Positions 29,465 through 42,640 are shown, counted from the stretch's first letter. The stretch: DNA of 64,000 nucleotides from Cacajao melanocephalus (GCA_963573385.1 CAUYLG010004927.1:27988-91987), one strand, 5' to 3'. Notes: generated from the letters alone by a model not told the origin. Made by a program: numbers and translations.

Positions 29465-29808
29465 TGATACGGTTTGGATTTGTGTCCCTACCCAAATCTC
29501 ATGTCGAATTGAAGGAGGAGCCTGGTGGGAGGTGATTGGATCATGGTGGCAGATTTCCCCCTTGCTCTTCTCATGGTAGTGACTGAGTTCTCATGAGATC
29601 TGATGGTTTAAAAAGTGTGGGGCACTTCCACCCCACTCTCCTGCTGTCATGTAAGATGTGCCTTGCTTCCCCTTTGCCTTCCGCCATGATTGGAAGATTC
29701 CTTAGGCCTCTCCAGCCATGTGGAAACTGAGTCAATTAAACCTCTGTTCTTCATAAATTATCCAGTCTCAGGTAGTTCTTTATAGCAGTGTGAAAACAGA
29801 CTAATACA
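29465..29808 (+). mobile_element. 3' LTR of MaLR provirus 1
   Basis: It starts TGATACGG and ends CTAATACA, in direct repeat with 27533-27881. The following 5 bases are 'ctttg' (29809-29813). The two LTRs differ at several sites and by small indels, as expected of an old insertion. Confidence 0.9.
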
Positions 29809-29960
29809 CTTTGTTTTCAGGCAGTCATCGGGAGATACAAAGCTTTTCCTGTGTCTGCTGGCTCTCAATTGCCTTTAGCTCAAAATAATTCATAAGCCAA
29901 AAAGGCATATTTTGGGGTGACATATTCTGATACCTTTAAGGACAATGGGAACTGAAGAAA
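29809..29960 (-). mobile_element. 5' part of the antisense LTR interrupted by MaLR provirus 1
   Basis: It continues the antisense LTR at 27010-27532. The plus-strand text 'catattttggggtgacata' (29907-29925) is the complement of the 'ccaccccaaaata' start motif also seen at 31212-31226. Confidence 0.55.
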
Positions 29961-30499
29961 ATGTTGTTGGCCGGCAAAGTGGGGAAGAATTAAGCTGTTT
30001 GGCCATGGTGTGTGTCTCCATACATATGAGCAAGAAATGATACAAAGAAGGGAAAGATGAAATCCAGAGAGCCAAGGGGGAAGAAACGGGCCCAGCTTCC
30101 AGAATCTGAACACTGCAGAAAATCTTTCTCTCATCTTACTGTGAAAACCAGAAAGGCATCAATTTAAGACACAGGTAGATAACAGTTTGGTTCCTGTTTG
30201 AAGTTGCTTCCTGACACCCATACTTTCTATTGAGGGTTTGCTGTGTGCTACAGAGGACATAAAGGTGAATTTGATAGGATACAGTTCTAACAGAACATGC
30301 AGCTTAGTGGTAGAGATAAGGCATCCTCATAAATAATTGTATCGAAAGTGTTAAGAAAAGGAATTGAAGAGGAGAGGTAGAAACACAGTGCTGGGGGAGA
30401 TTAGAAGAGGATGTTAAAGGCATGTGCTTCCACCTCCACCTCACTGACCCATTCGGAAGAAAGGATGGCATGAGTATCAGAGGCATTCAAACCAGAGTG
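29961..30499. other. Intergenic sequence
   Basis: No gene or classifiable repeat is seen. Open frames on the minus strand (29880-30134, 30304-30486) are short and unsupported. Confidence 0.45.
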
Positions 30500-31090
30500 A
30501 CTTTATCTTGAATAGGGGCTGGATAAAATAAGGACGAGACATATTAGGCTGCATTCCAAGAGGTTAGCCGTTCTAGTCACAGGATGAGATAGGAGGTTGG
30601 CAGAAGATACAGGTCACAGAGACCTTGCTGATAAAACAGGTGGCGGTAAAGAAGCCAGCTAAAATCCACCAAAACCAAAAAGGTGAAGAAAGTTACCTCT
30701 GGTCACCCTCACTGCTCATTATATGCCAATTACAATGTATTAGCATGCTAAAAGATACTCCCAGTAGTGCCGTGACAGTTTACAAATGCCATGGCAACTT
30801 CAGAAAGTTACCCTATATGGTCTAAAAAGGCAAGGAACCCTCAGTTCCAGGAATTCCTCACCTATTTCCCAGGAAACTCATAACAATCCACCCTTGTTTA
30901 GCATCAAATCAAGAAATAACTATAAGTATACTCAGCTGAGCAGCCCATGCCACTGCTCTGCCTATGGAGTAGCTCTTCTCTGATTCTTTTACTTTCTTCA
31001 AAAACTCGCTTTCAGTTTACTGTATGGACTTGTCCTGAATTCTTTCTTGCATGGGGTCTAAGAACCCTCTCTTGGGGTCTGGATTGGTGC
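30500..31090 (+). mobile_element. ERV1-type solo LTR, copy A (sense)
   Basis: Landmarks include 'ccttgctgataaaacaggt' (30623-30641), 'gttaccctatatggtctaa' (30807-30825), a 'ctatggagtagctcttctc' block, 'ctttcttcaaaaactcgct' (polyadenylation region) and a U5 'gaaccctctcttggggtct' (31061-31079). It is the opposite-orientation partner of 42090-42640. I do not name the subfamily. Confidence 0.75.
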
Positions 31091-31149
31091 TGCATACCGA
31101 TGGCACACTAAATTCTGCTAAAGAAAAAATTATTTGATGATTCTTGTTA

Positions 31150-31745
31150 AAACACAGTAAGTGACAGGGCTCAGGACATACCACTCCAAAATATGACTGC
31201 CACAGTCCAGAATATGCCACCCCAAAATAGGCCTCTTTGGCATATGGATTATTTTGAGCTGGTTATTTTGAGAAACTGCAGACACAGGAGAAGTTCTGGA
31301 AAGCTACCCTTTTGTGTAAGAGAAATTTGCAGCTATAAAGGCAGTCTCCATTTTTAAGTGTGTCTCCCTCTCTGCACCAGAAGGAAGACTAAATGTCTAG
31401 AGATGCTTAATCAATGAAGAAGGAAGGCGTCAACTTAAATCTGTATAACAAAGGTACTTTTAAGATGCTTTTTTTGGCCATCTTTTCTTAGTTGGCCATT
31501 CCCTCCAGCCTTATTTCTTTGTTTCAGAGAATAATGATATTTAAACCTGAGGTTTTAAAATCTTTCTTTGAGATCTACTCCAGAGATTTACTCATTTCTC
31601 TGGGTTATCTCCCATGTTATAGGAGGTATACATGTTATTAAACTTCCGTTTGTTTCTCTCTTGTTAATCTGTCTTTTGTTACAAGGAGTGCCAGCTAAGA
31701 GCTCATGAAGGTTGGAGGAGACCATTGTTTTTCCTCCCCAACTAA
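31150..31745 (+). mobile_element. LTR of the recurrent ERV1-like group (sense)
   Basis: It starts near 'agaatatgccaccccaaaa' (31210-31228), followed by 'ggattattttgagctggtt' (31246-31264). It has a 'tctcttgttaatctgtctt' U5 block (31656-31674) and ends 'gtttttcctccccaac'. It abuts an antisense copy. Confidence 0.65.
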
Positions 31746-31749
31746 AGAG

Positions 31750-32720
<971 letters not shown>

Positions 32721-33041
32721 ATTAGGCTCAACTCCTAATATACCACGGGCAAGTGAGAATTTAGAGCCAAGGAGCAGGGTACAGGTCAGTGGATGAAAAA
32801 TTATAAAAGGAAACATGCAGGGAAAGGGGAGTTCTGGCTAAACCAGCCTAACGGGATTCTTGCTGAAGGCAGGCCAGGGTGATCAGACATCATCTGGGGG
32901 TGTTATAGAACTGAACTGGGATTGCCTGGCACAGCAAAGCCAGTCACTGAAATTAATAGAATGGTGTAGGGGATTAAAAGTAATATCTTTTCCTCACTTG
33001 TCTCAAGGTTCACAGCTGACACCCTATAGCAAAAAAAAAAC

Positions 33042-33165
33042 AGGCCAAGTGCAATGGCTCATGACTGTAATCCTAGCACTCTGGGAGGCTGAGGTGGGTG
33101 AATCGCTTGAGCCCAGAAATTCGAGTTCAGCCTGGGCAATATAGCAAGACCCTGTAAGAAAAAAG
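33042..33165 (+). mobile_element. Alu left arm only
   Basis: The head is 'ggccaagtgcaatggctca'. It ends after the left arm ('tatagcaagaccctgtaag'), and a purine repeat replaces the A-tail. Confidence 0.85.
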
Positions 33166-33290
33166 GAAAAAAGGAGAGGGGAGAGGTGGGGAGGGGAGGG
33201 GAAGGAGGAAGAGAGGGGAAGGAGTAGTAGAGGGGAAGGAGGAGGGGAGGGGAAGGAGGAGAGGAGGGGAAGGAAAAGGAGAGGAACCTA
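33166..33290 (+). repeat. Polypurine (GGGGA/AGGAGG) tract
   Basis: About 125 bases, nearly all G and A on the plus strand, with repeated GGGGAAGGAGGA-type units. At about 33188-33216 several GGGG runs with short loops could form a G-quadruplex. It grew at the 3' end of a truncated Alu. Confidence 0.9.
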
Positions 33291-33294
33291 GGAA

Positions 33295-33715
33295 AGATTT
33301 TCTGAACTTCCCCTGAAGCAGGTTATAAGACCTTATATGAGAGGTGCACTACATACACCAAGAGAAATGGAACATCCTTATTTTCAAAGGCACAGAGACA
33401 CACAGAAGAGTCTGAGTAAGCAAGACTTGCTGTTTCCCCAAGTTTATAACCATTAGATCATACTCTTTGCCCTATTATATCTCTCCACGACTGTCTAATC
33501 TTCATCAAACCTAGCATAAAAATACTCATGTTTACTCCATTTCTTTGGGTCTTCATTTCCTTATGAAGGCTTCTCTGTCATGTAAAACTTATATTAAATA
33601 AATTTGGATGCTTTTCTCTTGTTAATCTGTTTTTGTTACAGGGATCCCCAGCCAATGAACCGAAGATGAGTGGAAGGAAAGATATTTTTCCTCCTCTACA
33701 GTGCTAAGGTTGAAA
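33295..33715 (+). mobile_element. LTR of the recurrent ERV1-like group (sense)
   Basis: Landmarks are 'ctaatcttcatcaaaccta' (33495-33513), 'tgggtcttcatttccttat' (33546-33564), 'atattaaataaatttggat' (polyadenylation region) and a 'ttctcttgttaatctgttt' U5 block. The block order matches 39660-39890. Confidence 0.65.
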
Positions 33716-34575
33716 AACCCTGGTCTAGGCAATTAGGAAAGTGAGTATGTTTCTGCTGCTTTGCCAAAAAGGAAAACTATATCCTTGACATTTGCTGAAT
33801 TACCTTTTATCCCTCATTATCTAACACAAATTCAGTTGATTACCCCCAGAGTGTGTGTAAGGGTGAATAAGAAACTTAATTCTTCCTGTTGAAAATAAGG
33901 CAAAAGACCCACTTCCCTACTCCCCCTGCCTTTTTTTAAAAAAAAGAATTTCTTTCTCAGTCTTTTTCAAATGTATGTAAGCCTTTTTAAGAGCTAAATA
34001 AGCCTCTTTCCAGGCTCATAGTTCAGGAATGTTTTCTCAAGGACCTGGGAGTCATTTCTTTGAAATGTAACCATCAAGGAAGATAACACCCTACCTTCCT
34101 AGTCTCCTGGGAGGAGATGGGCTAACTTTGGCTGTCACCTGACTCCAATTTGCAACTCACCTGCCTAATGTGATGGGTTATTTCCAGTTAGCTGTATGTC
34201 AACGGATTTCTTTCTGTCTTTGCAATCTCTTTAGCAGATTGCCTGAGCTGTGCATCACATTCTGGCTTAATGTTTATTTAATCCTAACACTGTTTTATTT
34301 CTCTTCTTTGTAGAAAAGTTTTCTGAAATTGGGAGATTTTTTTTTAAACTTATATTGACCAAAGAAATGCCATTTTACTTACAATGGTTAAAGTGCAATA
34401 TCTGTCAGAGATGTGGACACACAAATTTCTTCATGGTTTTATGATAGGCTACTTGACCAAGTTATTCTTTTTTTTTCTTTTTCTTTTTCATTTAACAGAT
34501 GGGGAAACTGAAAACAAAGTTATTTTTATTTTCTTATTTCATCTTGATTGGTTTAAGACAAAGTTCTCTGTTGTT
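33716..34575. other. Intergenic sequence
   Basis: No exon or clear repeat is recognised. Some text at 33900-34300 looks like ordinary unique DNA. Confidence 0.45.
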
Positions 34576-34790
34576 TAAATGTTCTTAGAAAGCTATTATA
34601 TTGTATAATACATAGTTATATTAATAATATATAGTATATATTATATAAATGTTCTTAGCTAGCTATTATATATTATATATGAGATATATATACAAATGTA
34701 TATATATAAGTGAACATATATATAAATGTTCTTAGAAAGCTATTATATAGTAGCTCAGAAAGCTACTATATCTATTATAACTGGGTTAAG
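34576..34790 (+). repeat. AT-rich degenerate tandem repeat
   Basis: The core 'aatgttcttagaaagctat' (34579-34597) recurs at about 34649-34666 (with 'ctagctat') and 34727-34745. The copies are separated by TATATA-rich spacers, giving a period near 70-80 bases. A further 'cagaaagctactatat' follows. Confidence 0.75.
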
Positions 34791-34859
34791 GACAAAATTA
34801 TTGTCAAATAAATTGTTTGTGATATCAAAATCACCTTTGTTTAAAAAAAAAGTGAAAAC

Positions 34860-35690
34860 TGAGGAATGATGAGGTTCATAAGTTTGGAAAGGAGAGCTTT
34901 ATTTCTCATAAAAGGTTGCAGCCTGCAAGGTGGCCATTCTGACAGGCTGGGAAGCATAATTTCCCATCAGAAGCCAGAAACAAGCACTTCAAGGGTGAGA
35001 AGAATAAGACGGGAATTTATATTGAAGTGGGTGGCCAAATATACATATTCAATAAGCTATAGGAAGAGTCATGAATGTTTATAAAATGAGAAACACATGT
35101 GCAATTGACTTTCATGCCTTTTGTCACTCCAAGTGTCAGGTTCCAGCCTATGCTGAGGTCCAACGGGAGTGGGTGAATGGGTGGCAGATAACTGAAAGAA
35201 CACTTGGGAGACCATAGGCAGGTGAAATATGGTTTTATTCAGCATCTTTCTTACACTGTTCCTTTGTCTCAGCTGCCTGCTCCAGCTGCATCCCTTTTCA
35301 ACAGCCAGCTCTGCAGCTCCTGTCACTCCCACACTTATAGCTGCATTCCCTGGCAAACTTGCTGGTTTCTGGGTCTCCCCACCATGTCTGCCTGCAAGAC
35401 AGCTGGCTCTCCCTACAGGCTCAGGAGCTTCACTCTCTCCCTCTCTTCACTCTTTCCCATGTACAGCATCTACAGGGCAGTTATAACCTATACAAACAAT
35501 AGTGGCTTTGAGCCAAATATGAGCTTACACAAACAAGTTATATAACAAGAGGAGTTGTGCACCTGCATTCCAAACTTGCTGAGTCATGCTGGCCTGCATG
35601 TCTGCCTTGGCCTATTCTTGACCAAAGCACATCTATTTACCTTACACCTCTCCATGAGACCCATGTTCAAAAAATGGTGGCCTTAGCATG
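34860..35690 (-). mobile_element. ERV-type LTR sequence (antisense)
   Basis: Read on the minus strand, the sequence from 35690 down has an LTR-like layout. It has a 'tataacttgtttgtgtaag' block (35526-35544) and 'gaataaaaccatatttcac' (35225-35243, polyadenylation region). The head at 34890-34960 ('gagagctttatttctcata') may belong to a second LTR. Subfamily is uncertain. Confidence 0.5.
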
Positions 35691-35736
35691 ATTTCAGGGT
35701 GGAGTTTTGGGGCCTCTGATGTCAAAAGGTGAAGCA

Positions 35737-35985
35737 GGCCAGGCATGTTGGCTTACACCTGTAGTCCCAGCACAAAATTTGTGAGGCCAAGATGGGCCGA
35801 TCACTTGAGCCCAGGAATTTAAGACCATCCTGGGAAACATGGCAAAATCCCATTTCTATAAAAAATACAAAAATTAGCTGGGAAGACTGCAGTGAACTGT
35901 GATTATGCCACTACACTCTAGCCTGGGAAACAGAGTGAGTAAGACTGTCTTAAAACAACAACAACAAAACAAAAAACAAAAGCAA
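35737..35985 (+). mobile_element. Alu with internal deletion
   Basis: The head is 'ggccaggcatgttggctta'. A deletion removes the start of the right arm (after 'acaaaaattagctgggaag'). The tail is (AAC)n/(AAAAC)n at 35952-35985, directly against the C18orf21 pseudogene. Confidence 0.9.
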
Positions 35986-36955
35986 AGCCAAGGACATGAA
36001 GACCCTCACTGCGCATCCTCCTTACGCTGGCAAGAGCTACCCCATAGTGGAAGCCAGCTTCTGGTGCCGTGTTTTCCCACCAGGTCCCTGTAACAAGGAA
36101 GCGGCAGTGACAGCCATGACACAGAAGCATTACCTTGAAGCTTTAGTGCAGGGACTGCACAGCAGCTGCCAGAGCCAAGCGCACCATCTCCTATGATAAG
36201 AGCACTTTTGAAGAAACATATCTATACTGTTCGCAGTTGTTGGTTCTGGATAACTCTCGAGTGTGTCTCAAACCCAAAGCCACATTGGCACCCAAAAGAC
36301 AGAAACTGATTAATCAAGAAGCATGAAATTATGCACTTAGTTTTAAAGAAGCAAAAATTGTGAAAAAGTTCAAAGGCTCCAAAAATGTTGTAATCAACAA
36401 CTTGTAAAACATGCAATAAAACAGTGAAACATCATGGTAAGAGTAGAAGCTTTCTATCAGCATTGACTAGCAATCCTACCACTCCTACAAGTAAACTCAG
36501 CCTGAAGACACCAAACAAAAGGACTGCAAATCCAAATCATGATATGTCTGGTTCCAAAGGCAAAAGACCAGTATCAATTTTCAGAACACCTACATCTGGA
36601 TAGTCAGTATTTTCTTGCTTCTCAAAGAATGTGAACAAAACAAAGAGACATTTTTCTCAATGAAATGTTGGCTTCCTCTTGGCTCCCTCCCAGTTTAGGG
36701 AAAAGTTTTTCTATATAATTCCAGGTTGTATTGTAAAAAATGTATGTTAGTCAGAATGAAACCCAAAAGAATCCAAAGGTGGACTTCAGAAATTTCTGAT
36801 CTTCTCTGAAGGGTGGACTTTGAAAATAAGAAACCCCTGATGTTAGTCAGTTCTGAAACTAAAGTTAGTGAAACAACTTTTTAAACTTTTATTTATTTTT
36901 TGAAAACATGGAAACTTGATCTGAATGGAAAAAGGAAAAAGAAAGAAAAAGAACC
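35986..36955 (+). pseudogene. C18orf21 processed pseudogene
   Basis: The parent is C18orf21, an about 220-residue nuclear protein gene on human chromosome 18, reported as an RNase MRP-associated subunit. The copy has no introns. A 5' UTR-like stretch is followed by the ancestral start ATG at 36116, and the translation resembles the parent throughout. Matching segments include YDKSTFEETYLYC, LLVLDNSRV, SFKEAKIVKKFKGSKNV, TPTSKLSLKTPNKRTANPNH and DMSGSKGKRPVSIFRTPTSG (frames change between blocks), and the parental end near KVDFRNF (36778-36798). It is disabled by an in-frame TGA after LINQEA (near 36325), by frameshifts, and by a TAG after PTSG (about 36601). About 73 extra bases lie at 36671-36743. 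A 3' UTR remnant and an A-rich tract (36930-36955) follow, as in LINE-mediated retrocopies. Confidence 0.85.
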
Positions 36956-37150
36956 AGCCGATGGTCAGTGAGCTCTTCTCAGGAACGAATGCTGGTTGAT
37001 TATTTTGTGGAAACTGCAGAAGGGAGGGGCAGCATCAGGGTGTTTGTTTAATGAAGAGTGGTATGAGTCTTTCCAAAGGCCTGGTTTTGTTTAATCCTTA
37101 GGGGAAAAAAGTCTACTAGTGGTTAGCAAGGGCGGGAGTATGATGAGGCG

Positions 37151-37503
37151 TGACATGTTTTGGCTGTGCCTCCCTGCCAAATCTCAACTTGAATTGCATC
37201 TCCCAGAATTCCCACATGTTGTGGGAGGGACACAGGGGAGGTAATTGAATCATGGGGGCCAGTCTTTCCCATGCTATTCTTGTGATAGTGAATAAATCTC
37301 ACAAGATCTGATGGGTTTATGAGGGGTTCCACTTTAGGTTTTCTCTCATTTTTCTCTTGCTGCCACTATATAGGAAGTGCCTTTCACCTCCTGCATGATT
37401 CTGAGGCCTCCCCAGCCATGTGCAACTACAAGTTGAATTAAACATCTTTTTGTTTCCGGTTTTGGGTATGTATTTATCAGCAGCATAAAAACAAATTAAT
37501 ACA
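37151..37503 (+). mobile_element. 5' LTR of MaLR provirus 2 (MST/THE1 type)
   Basis: It starts TGACATG and ends TTAATACA. The 5 bases before it, 'aggcg' (37146-37150), match 'aggtg' (39430-39434) after the 3' LTR at 4 of 5 positions. It carries 'gggagggacacaggggagg' (37223-37241), the MST/THE1 block. Confidence 0.9.
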
Positions 37504-39075
37504 GTAAATTGGTACTAGTAGAGTGTGAGGGGTTGCTGAAAAGATACCCAAAAATGTGGAAGCAACTTTGGAACTGGGTAATAGGCAGAGGTTGTAACAG
37601 TCTGGAGGGCTCAGAAGAAGATAGGAAAATGTGGGAAAGTTTGGAGCTTCCTAGAGACTTGTTGAATGGCTTTGCCCAAAATGCTGATAGCAATATGGAC
37701 AATAAGGTCCAGGCTGAGGTGGTCTCAGGTAGAGATGAGGAACTTGTTGGGAATTGGAGCAAAGTTGACTCTTGTTATGTTTTAGCAAAGAGACTAGAAG
37801 CATTTTGCCCCTGCCCTAGAGATTTGTGGAACTTTGAACTTGAGAAAGATGATTTAGGGTATCTAGTGGAAGAAATTTCTAAGCAGCAAAGCATTCAAGA
37901 GGTAACTTGAGTACTGTTAAAGGCATTCAGTTTTATAAGGAAAAGCAGAGCATAAGTTTGGAAAATTCACAGGCTATGTGATAGAAAAGAAAAATCCTTT
38001 TTCTGGGGAGAAATTCAAGCTGGCAGATATTTGCATAAGTAGTAAGGAGCCTAATATTAATCCCCAAGACCAAGGGGAAAATGTCTCCAGGCCGTGTCAG
38101 AGACCTTTGCAGAAGTCCCTCCCATCACAGGCATGGAGACCCAGGAGAAAAAAATGGTTTCATGGACTAGGCCCAGGGTCCCTGTGCTGTGTGTAGCCTA
38201 TGGACTTAGAGACCTGTGTCCCAGCCATTGCAGCTGTGGCTGAAAAGGGCCAATGTAGAGTTCAGGCTGTGGCTTCAGAAAGCAGAAGCCCCAAGTCTTG
38301 GCAGCTTTCACATGGTGCTGAGCCTGCAGGTGTACAGGAGTCATGAATTGAGGTTTGGGAACCTCCGTCTGGATTTCAGAAGATGTATGGAAATTCCTGG
38401 ATGAGCAGCCAAAAGTTTGCTACAGGGGTGGGGGACCTCATGGAGAACCTCTGCTAGGGCAATGTGGAAAGGAAATGTGGAGTCAGAGCCGCCACACAGA
38501 GTCCCTACTGAGGCACTGCCTAGTGGAGCTATGAGAAGAGGGACATTGTCCTCCATAATCCAGAATGGTAGATCCACTGACAGCTCGCACAATGCACCTG
38601 GAAAAGCCACAGACACTCAATGCCAGCCTGTGAAAGCAGCCAGAAGGGAGGCTGTACCCTGCAAAGCCACAGGAGCAGAGCTTCCCAAGACCGTGGGAAC
38701 CCACCTCTTGCATCAGCATAACCTGGATGTAAGACCTGGAATCAAAGGAGATCATTTTGGAGCTTTAAAACTTGACTGTCCCACTGGATTTCAGACTTGC
38801 ATAGGCCCTGTTATTCCTTTATTCTGGCCAATTTCTCCCATTTGGAACAGCTATATTTACCCAATACCTGTACCCCCATTGTGTCTAGGAAATAACTAGC
38901 TTGATTTTGATTTTACAGGCTTATAGGCAAAAGGGACTCATCTTGTCTCAGATAAGACTTTGGACTGTCGACTTTTGGTAATGCTGAAATGAGTTAAGAC
39001 TTTGGAGGACTGTTGGGAAGGCATGATTGGTTTTGAAATGTGAGGATATGAGATCTGGAGGAGCCAGGGGTGGCT
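37504..39075 (+). mobile_element. Internal region of MaLR provirus 2
   Basis: About 1.57 kb, homologous end to end to provirus 1 (27882-29464). Shared blocks include 'tttggagcttcctagagac' (37639-37657), 'gatttgtggaactttgaac' (37821-37839) and 'ggatttcagaagatgtatg' (38371-38389). It contains a 133-codon and a 160-codon open stretch (37509-37910, 38417-38899), which are relics of the MaLR internal frame and not host genes. A purine tract (39057-39071) precedes the 3' LTR. Confidence 0.85.
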
Positions 39076-39429
39076 TGATATGGTTTGGCTGTATCCCCAC
39101 CCAAATCTCAACTTGAATTGTATCTCCTAGAATTCCCACATATTGTGGGAGGGACCCAGGGGAGATAACTGAATCATGGGGGCTGGTCTTTCCCATACTA
39201 TTATTGTGATAGTGAGTAAGTCTCATAAGATCTGATGGGTTTATCAGGAGTCTCAGTTTTAGCTTCTTCCTCATTTTTCTCTTGCCACCACCATGTAAGA
39301 AGTGCCTTTCACTTCCCGCCGTGATTCTGAGACCTCCCCAGCCATATGGAACTGTAAATCCAATTATATCTCTTTTTGTTCCCAGTTTTGGGTATGTCTT
39401 TATCAGCAGCATGAAAATGAACTAATACA
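39076..39429 (+). mobile_element. 3' LTR of MaLR provirus 2
   Basis: It starts TGATATGG and ends CTAATACA, in direct repeat with 37151-37503 and in the same orientation as provirus 1. Confidence 0.9.
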
Positions 39430-39584
39430 AGGTGTGTCTGACTTTCCATCCTGTCATGTCCAGGAACTCAGTTTTCAAGGTTTCTCTGGGGTCCCATTGG
39501 CCAAGAGAGGGTCCATTCAGTCAGCCGGGGGACTTAGGATTTCTTTTTTGTTTCTCAGTCATAAGACCTTCATGTGACAGCCAG

Positions 39585-39890
39585 AGAAAGGGAATGAAGA
39601 CATAGAGACACCAAGATAAATCTGAACACACAGACCTTCTAAGTCCCCCACTTTATTACTGTTAGATCATACCCCCTTGTCCAATCATGTTTCTCCACAA
39701 CTATCCACTCTTCATCAAACCTAAACATAAAAATACACAGTTTTCTCCATTTTTGGGATCTTCATTTCTGAAGGCTTCCATGTCACATAAAACTTTGGCT
39801 AAATAAATTTGTTATACTTTTCTCTTGTTAGTTTTTTATTATGAGGTATAAGCCATCAACTTTGCAAGAAGCGAGGAAAACATATTACTT
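39585..39890 (+). mobile_element. LTR fragment of the recurrent ERV1-like group (sense)
   Basis: It shares with 33295-33715 the ordered blocks 'cactcttcatcaaacctaa' (39705-39723), 'gggatcttcatttctgaag' (39756-39774), a 'ctaaataaatttgttatac' polyadenylation region and 'cttttctcttgttag'. Confidence 0.6.
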
Positions 39891-40439
39891 TTTGTACTCT
39901 ACACCATTCTATTAATTTCTTTTTTTAAAAAAATTATTCTATTCTTCATGTGTAGGAGCTATGCTTAATAAAAATAATTCCCATAGCTGAGCTTACATAA
40001 GAAGTAGTAATTAGCCATGCAATTGCAAAAAACTAAAATAAAATAAGCTCTGATTCAGGTTGGGAGGCAAATGTTGAACCCCTGCAGAGACTGCAAAATC
40101 CCAAAGAAAGACCTTCCCTTCTACTACCTGTGTAGCCATCCAAAAACCAAGGGATGCTGAACACGTGTGAATGCTTCAACAGCAATGTCAAGTCTGAACT
40201 GAAGGTTAAAAAAAGACAAAAATACTAGCAAACAAGAGTGACCTAGAGGATATTGCCTGTCTCATAACTTTTAACTATTTTTGGTTTTTAATTAATATTT
40301 CTTGAGAGGAAAGAGCTTTCTTATCATAAAACTAATATTCACTGCCAAAAACTTAGAAAATAAAGAAAAGCCAAAAAATTTATATTAAAACATTTCCTCA
40401 TCAGGAAATAACTCATGTTGACCCTTTGGGATGCATTCT
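39891..40439. other. Intergenic sequence
   Basis: AT-rich. No gene is supported and no repeat is named. Confidence 0.4.
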
Positions 40440-40900
40440 TCCCACATATACATTTTAATTGTAGTGTGATGGGTTCCCCACCAGGTAACTGAAGTGTGCA
40501 TGCCTGCTGCTTGAACCTTGAAGGCCAGATGGTGAGCCAAGGCCATGGTACACAGCCGAGGAGCAGGTATCCCTGAGATCTTAAGCATCCCGGGGAGTAT
40601 CTGAGAACCTACCAAGAAAAACAGTCTTATCACTCAAACACAGTAGGCAAAGAGCCAGAAAATCAGCTTAAAAATAGTTTGGAGATGCGGGTGGCACAGA
40701 TCTCTAGAGCTGTCCTGCTGCCGTCCAGGAGTGCCCTGTATGTAAATCTTAATAAACTCATCTATTTGCCAAGCTGGACTTGTCCAAACAATTCTTTGGT
40801 CTCTTGGCTCTCTCTAACTTTGCGGGAATATTTTTCTACACAATTCCAAGTTTTTCTTGTAATACGAATGCACTTGAATGTGCTGTTTGTTAGTCCTGTG
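40440..40900 (+). mobile_element. Probable ERV-type LTR
   Basis: 'cttaataaactcatctatt' (40748-40766) looks like an R-region polyadenylation signal. It is followed by a U5-like 'tggacttgtccaaacaatt' and 'ggtctcttggctctctcta'. The boundaries are soft. The last about 70 bases resemble the insertion in the C18orf21 pseudogene. Confidence 0.45.
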
Positions 40901-41079
40901 TAAAGGAGACAAGGTCACTGTGGACACCTGTGGTTCAGACATAGTACAGCAGTTGCTAGAAGCTGATGAGAGTAATAATGATCATATCATTCTTGGCAGA
41001 ATCATCCATCTTTGTTAAGAAGATATTCCAGAATGTTTGTATTTGTGCATAGTCAACTCACAGCCTCAAATGAAAAAAA

Positions 41080-42070
<991 letters not shown>

Positions 42071-42089
42071 AACAGTTCCATGAAAGTGT

Positions 42090-42640
42090 TACAGAAAATG
42101 CCTGTTGATCCAGACCCGAAGAGAGGGTTCTTGGATCTCGCACAAGAAAGAATTCAGGGCAAGTCTGTAAAGTGAAAGCAAGTTTATTAAGAAGGTAAAG
42201 GAACAAAAGAATGGCTACTCCATAGACAGAGGAGCCCCGAAGGCTGCTGGTTGCCCATTGTTATGGTTACTCCTTGATGATATGCCAAATAAGAGGTGGA
42301 ATATTTATGCCTCCCCATTTAGACCATATAGGGTAACTTCCTGACATTGCTGTGGCATTTGTAAACTGTCATGGTGCTTGTGGGATTGTAGCAATTAGGA
42401 TAAGCAGAGGCCACTCTCGTGGCCATGTAGGTTTTGGTGGGTTTTAGACAGTCTCTTTGCTGCAACCTGTTTTATCAGCAAGGTGTTTATGACCTGTATC
42501 TTTTGCTGACCTCCTATCTCATCCTGTAAGTTAGAATGCCTTAACCATCTGGGAATGCAGTCCAGTAGGTCCCAGCCTCATTTTACCTACCTCCTATTTA
42601 AGATGGAGTTACTCTGGTTCACACACTTCTGACAAGATTA
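42090..42640 (-). mobile_element. ERV1-type solo LTR, copy B (antisense)
   Basis: In reverse it matches copy A (30500-31090). Blocks are 'agagggttcttggatctcg' (42122-42140, U5), 'agcaagtttattaagaagg' (polyadenylation region), 'gaccatatagggtaacttc' (42324-42342), 'cctgttttatcagcaaggt' (42467-42485) and 'gagttactctggttcacac'. Confidence 0.78.

Noticed and set aside
37509..37910. 133-codon frame as a functional retroviral-type protein
   Set aside because: It is a relic inside MaLR provirus 2, whose family lacks functional polymerase genes. Nothing suggests an intact or expressed protein.
38417..38899. 160-codon open frame as a host gene
   Set aside because: It lies wholly inside the internal region of a MaLR provirus, and a disrupted homologue occurs at the same place in the other copy.
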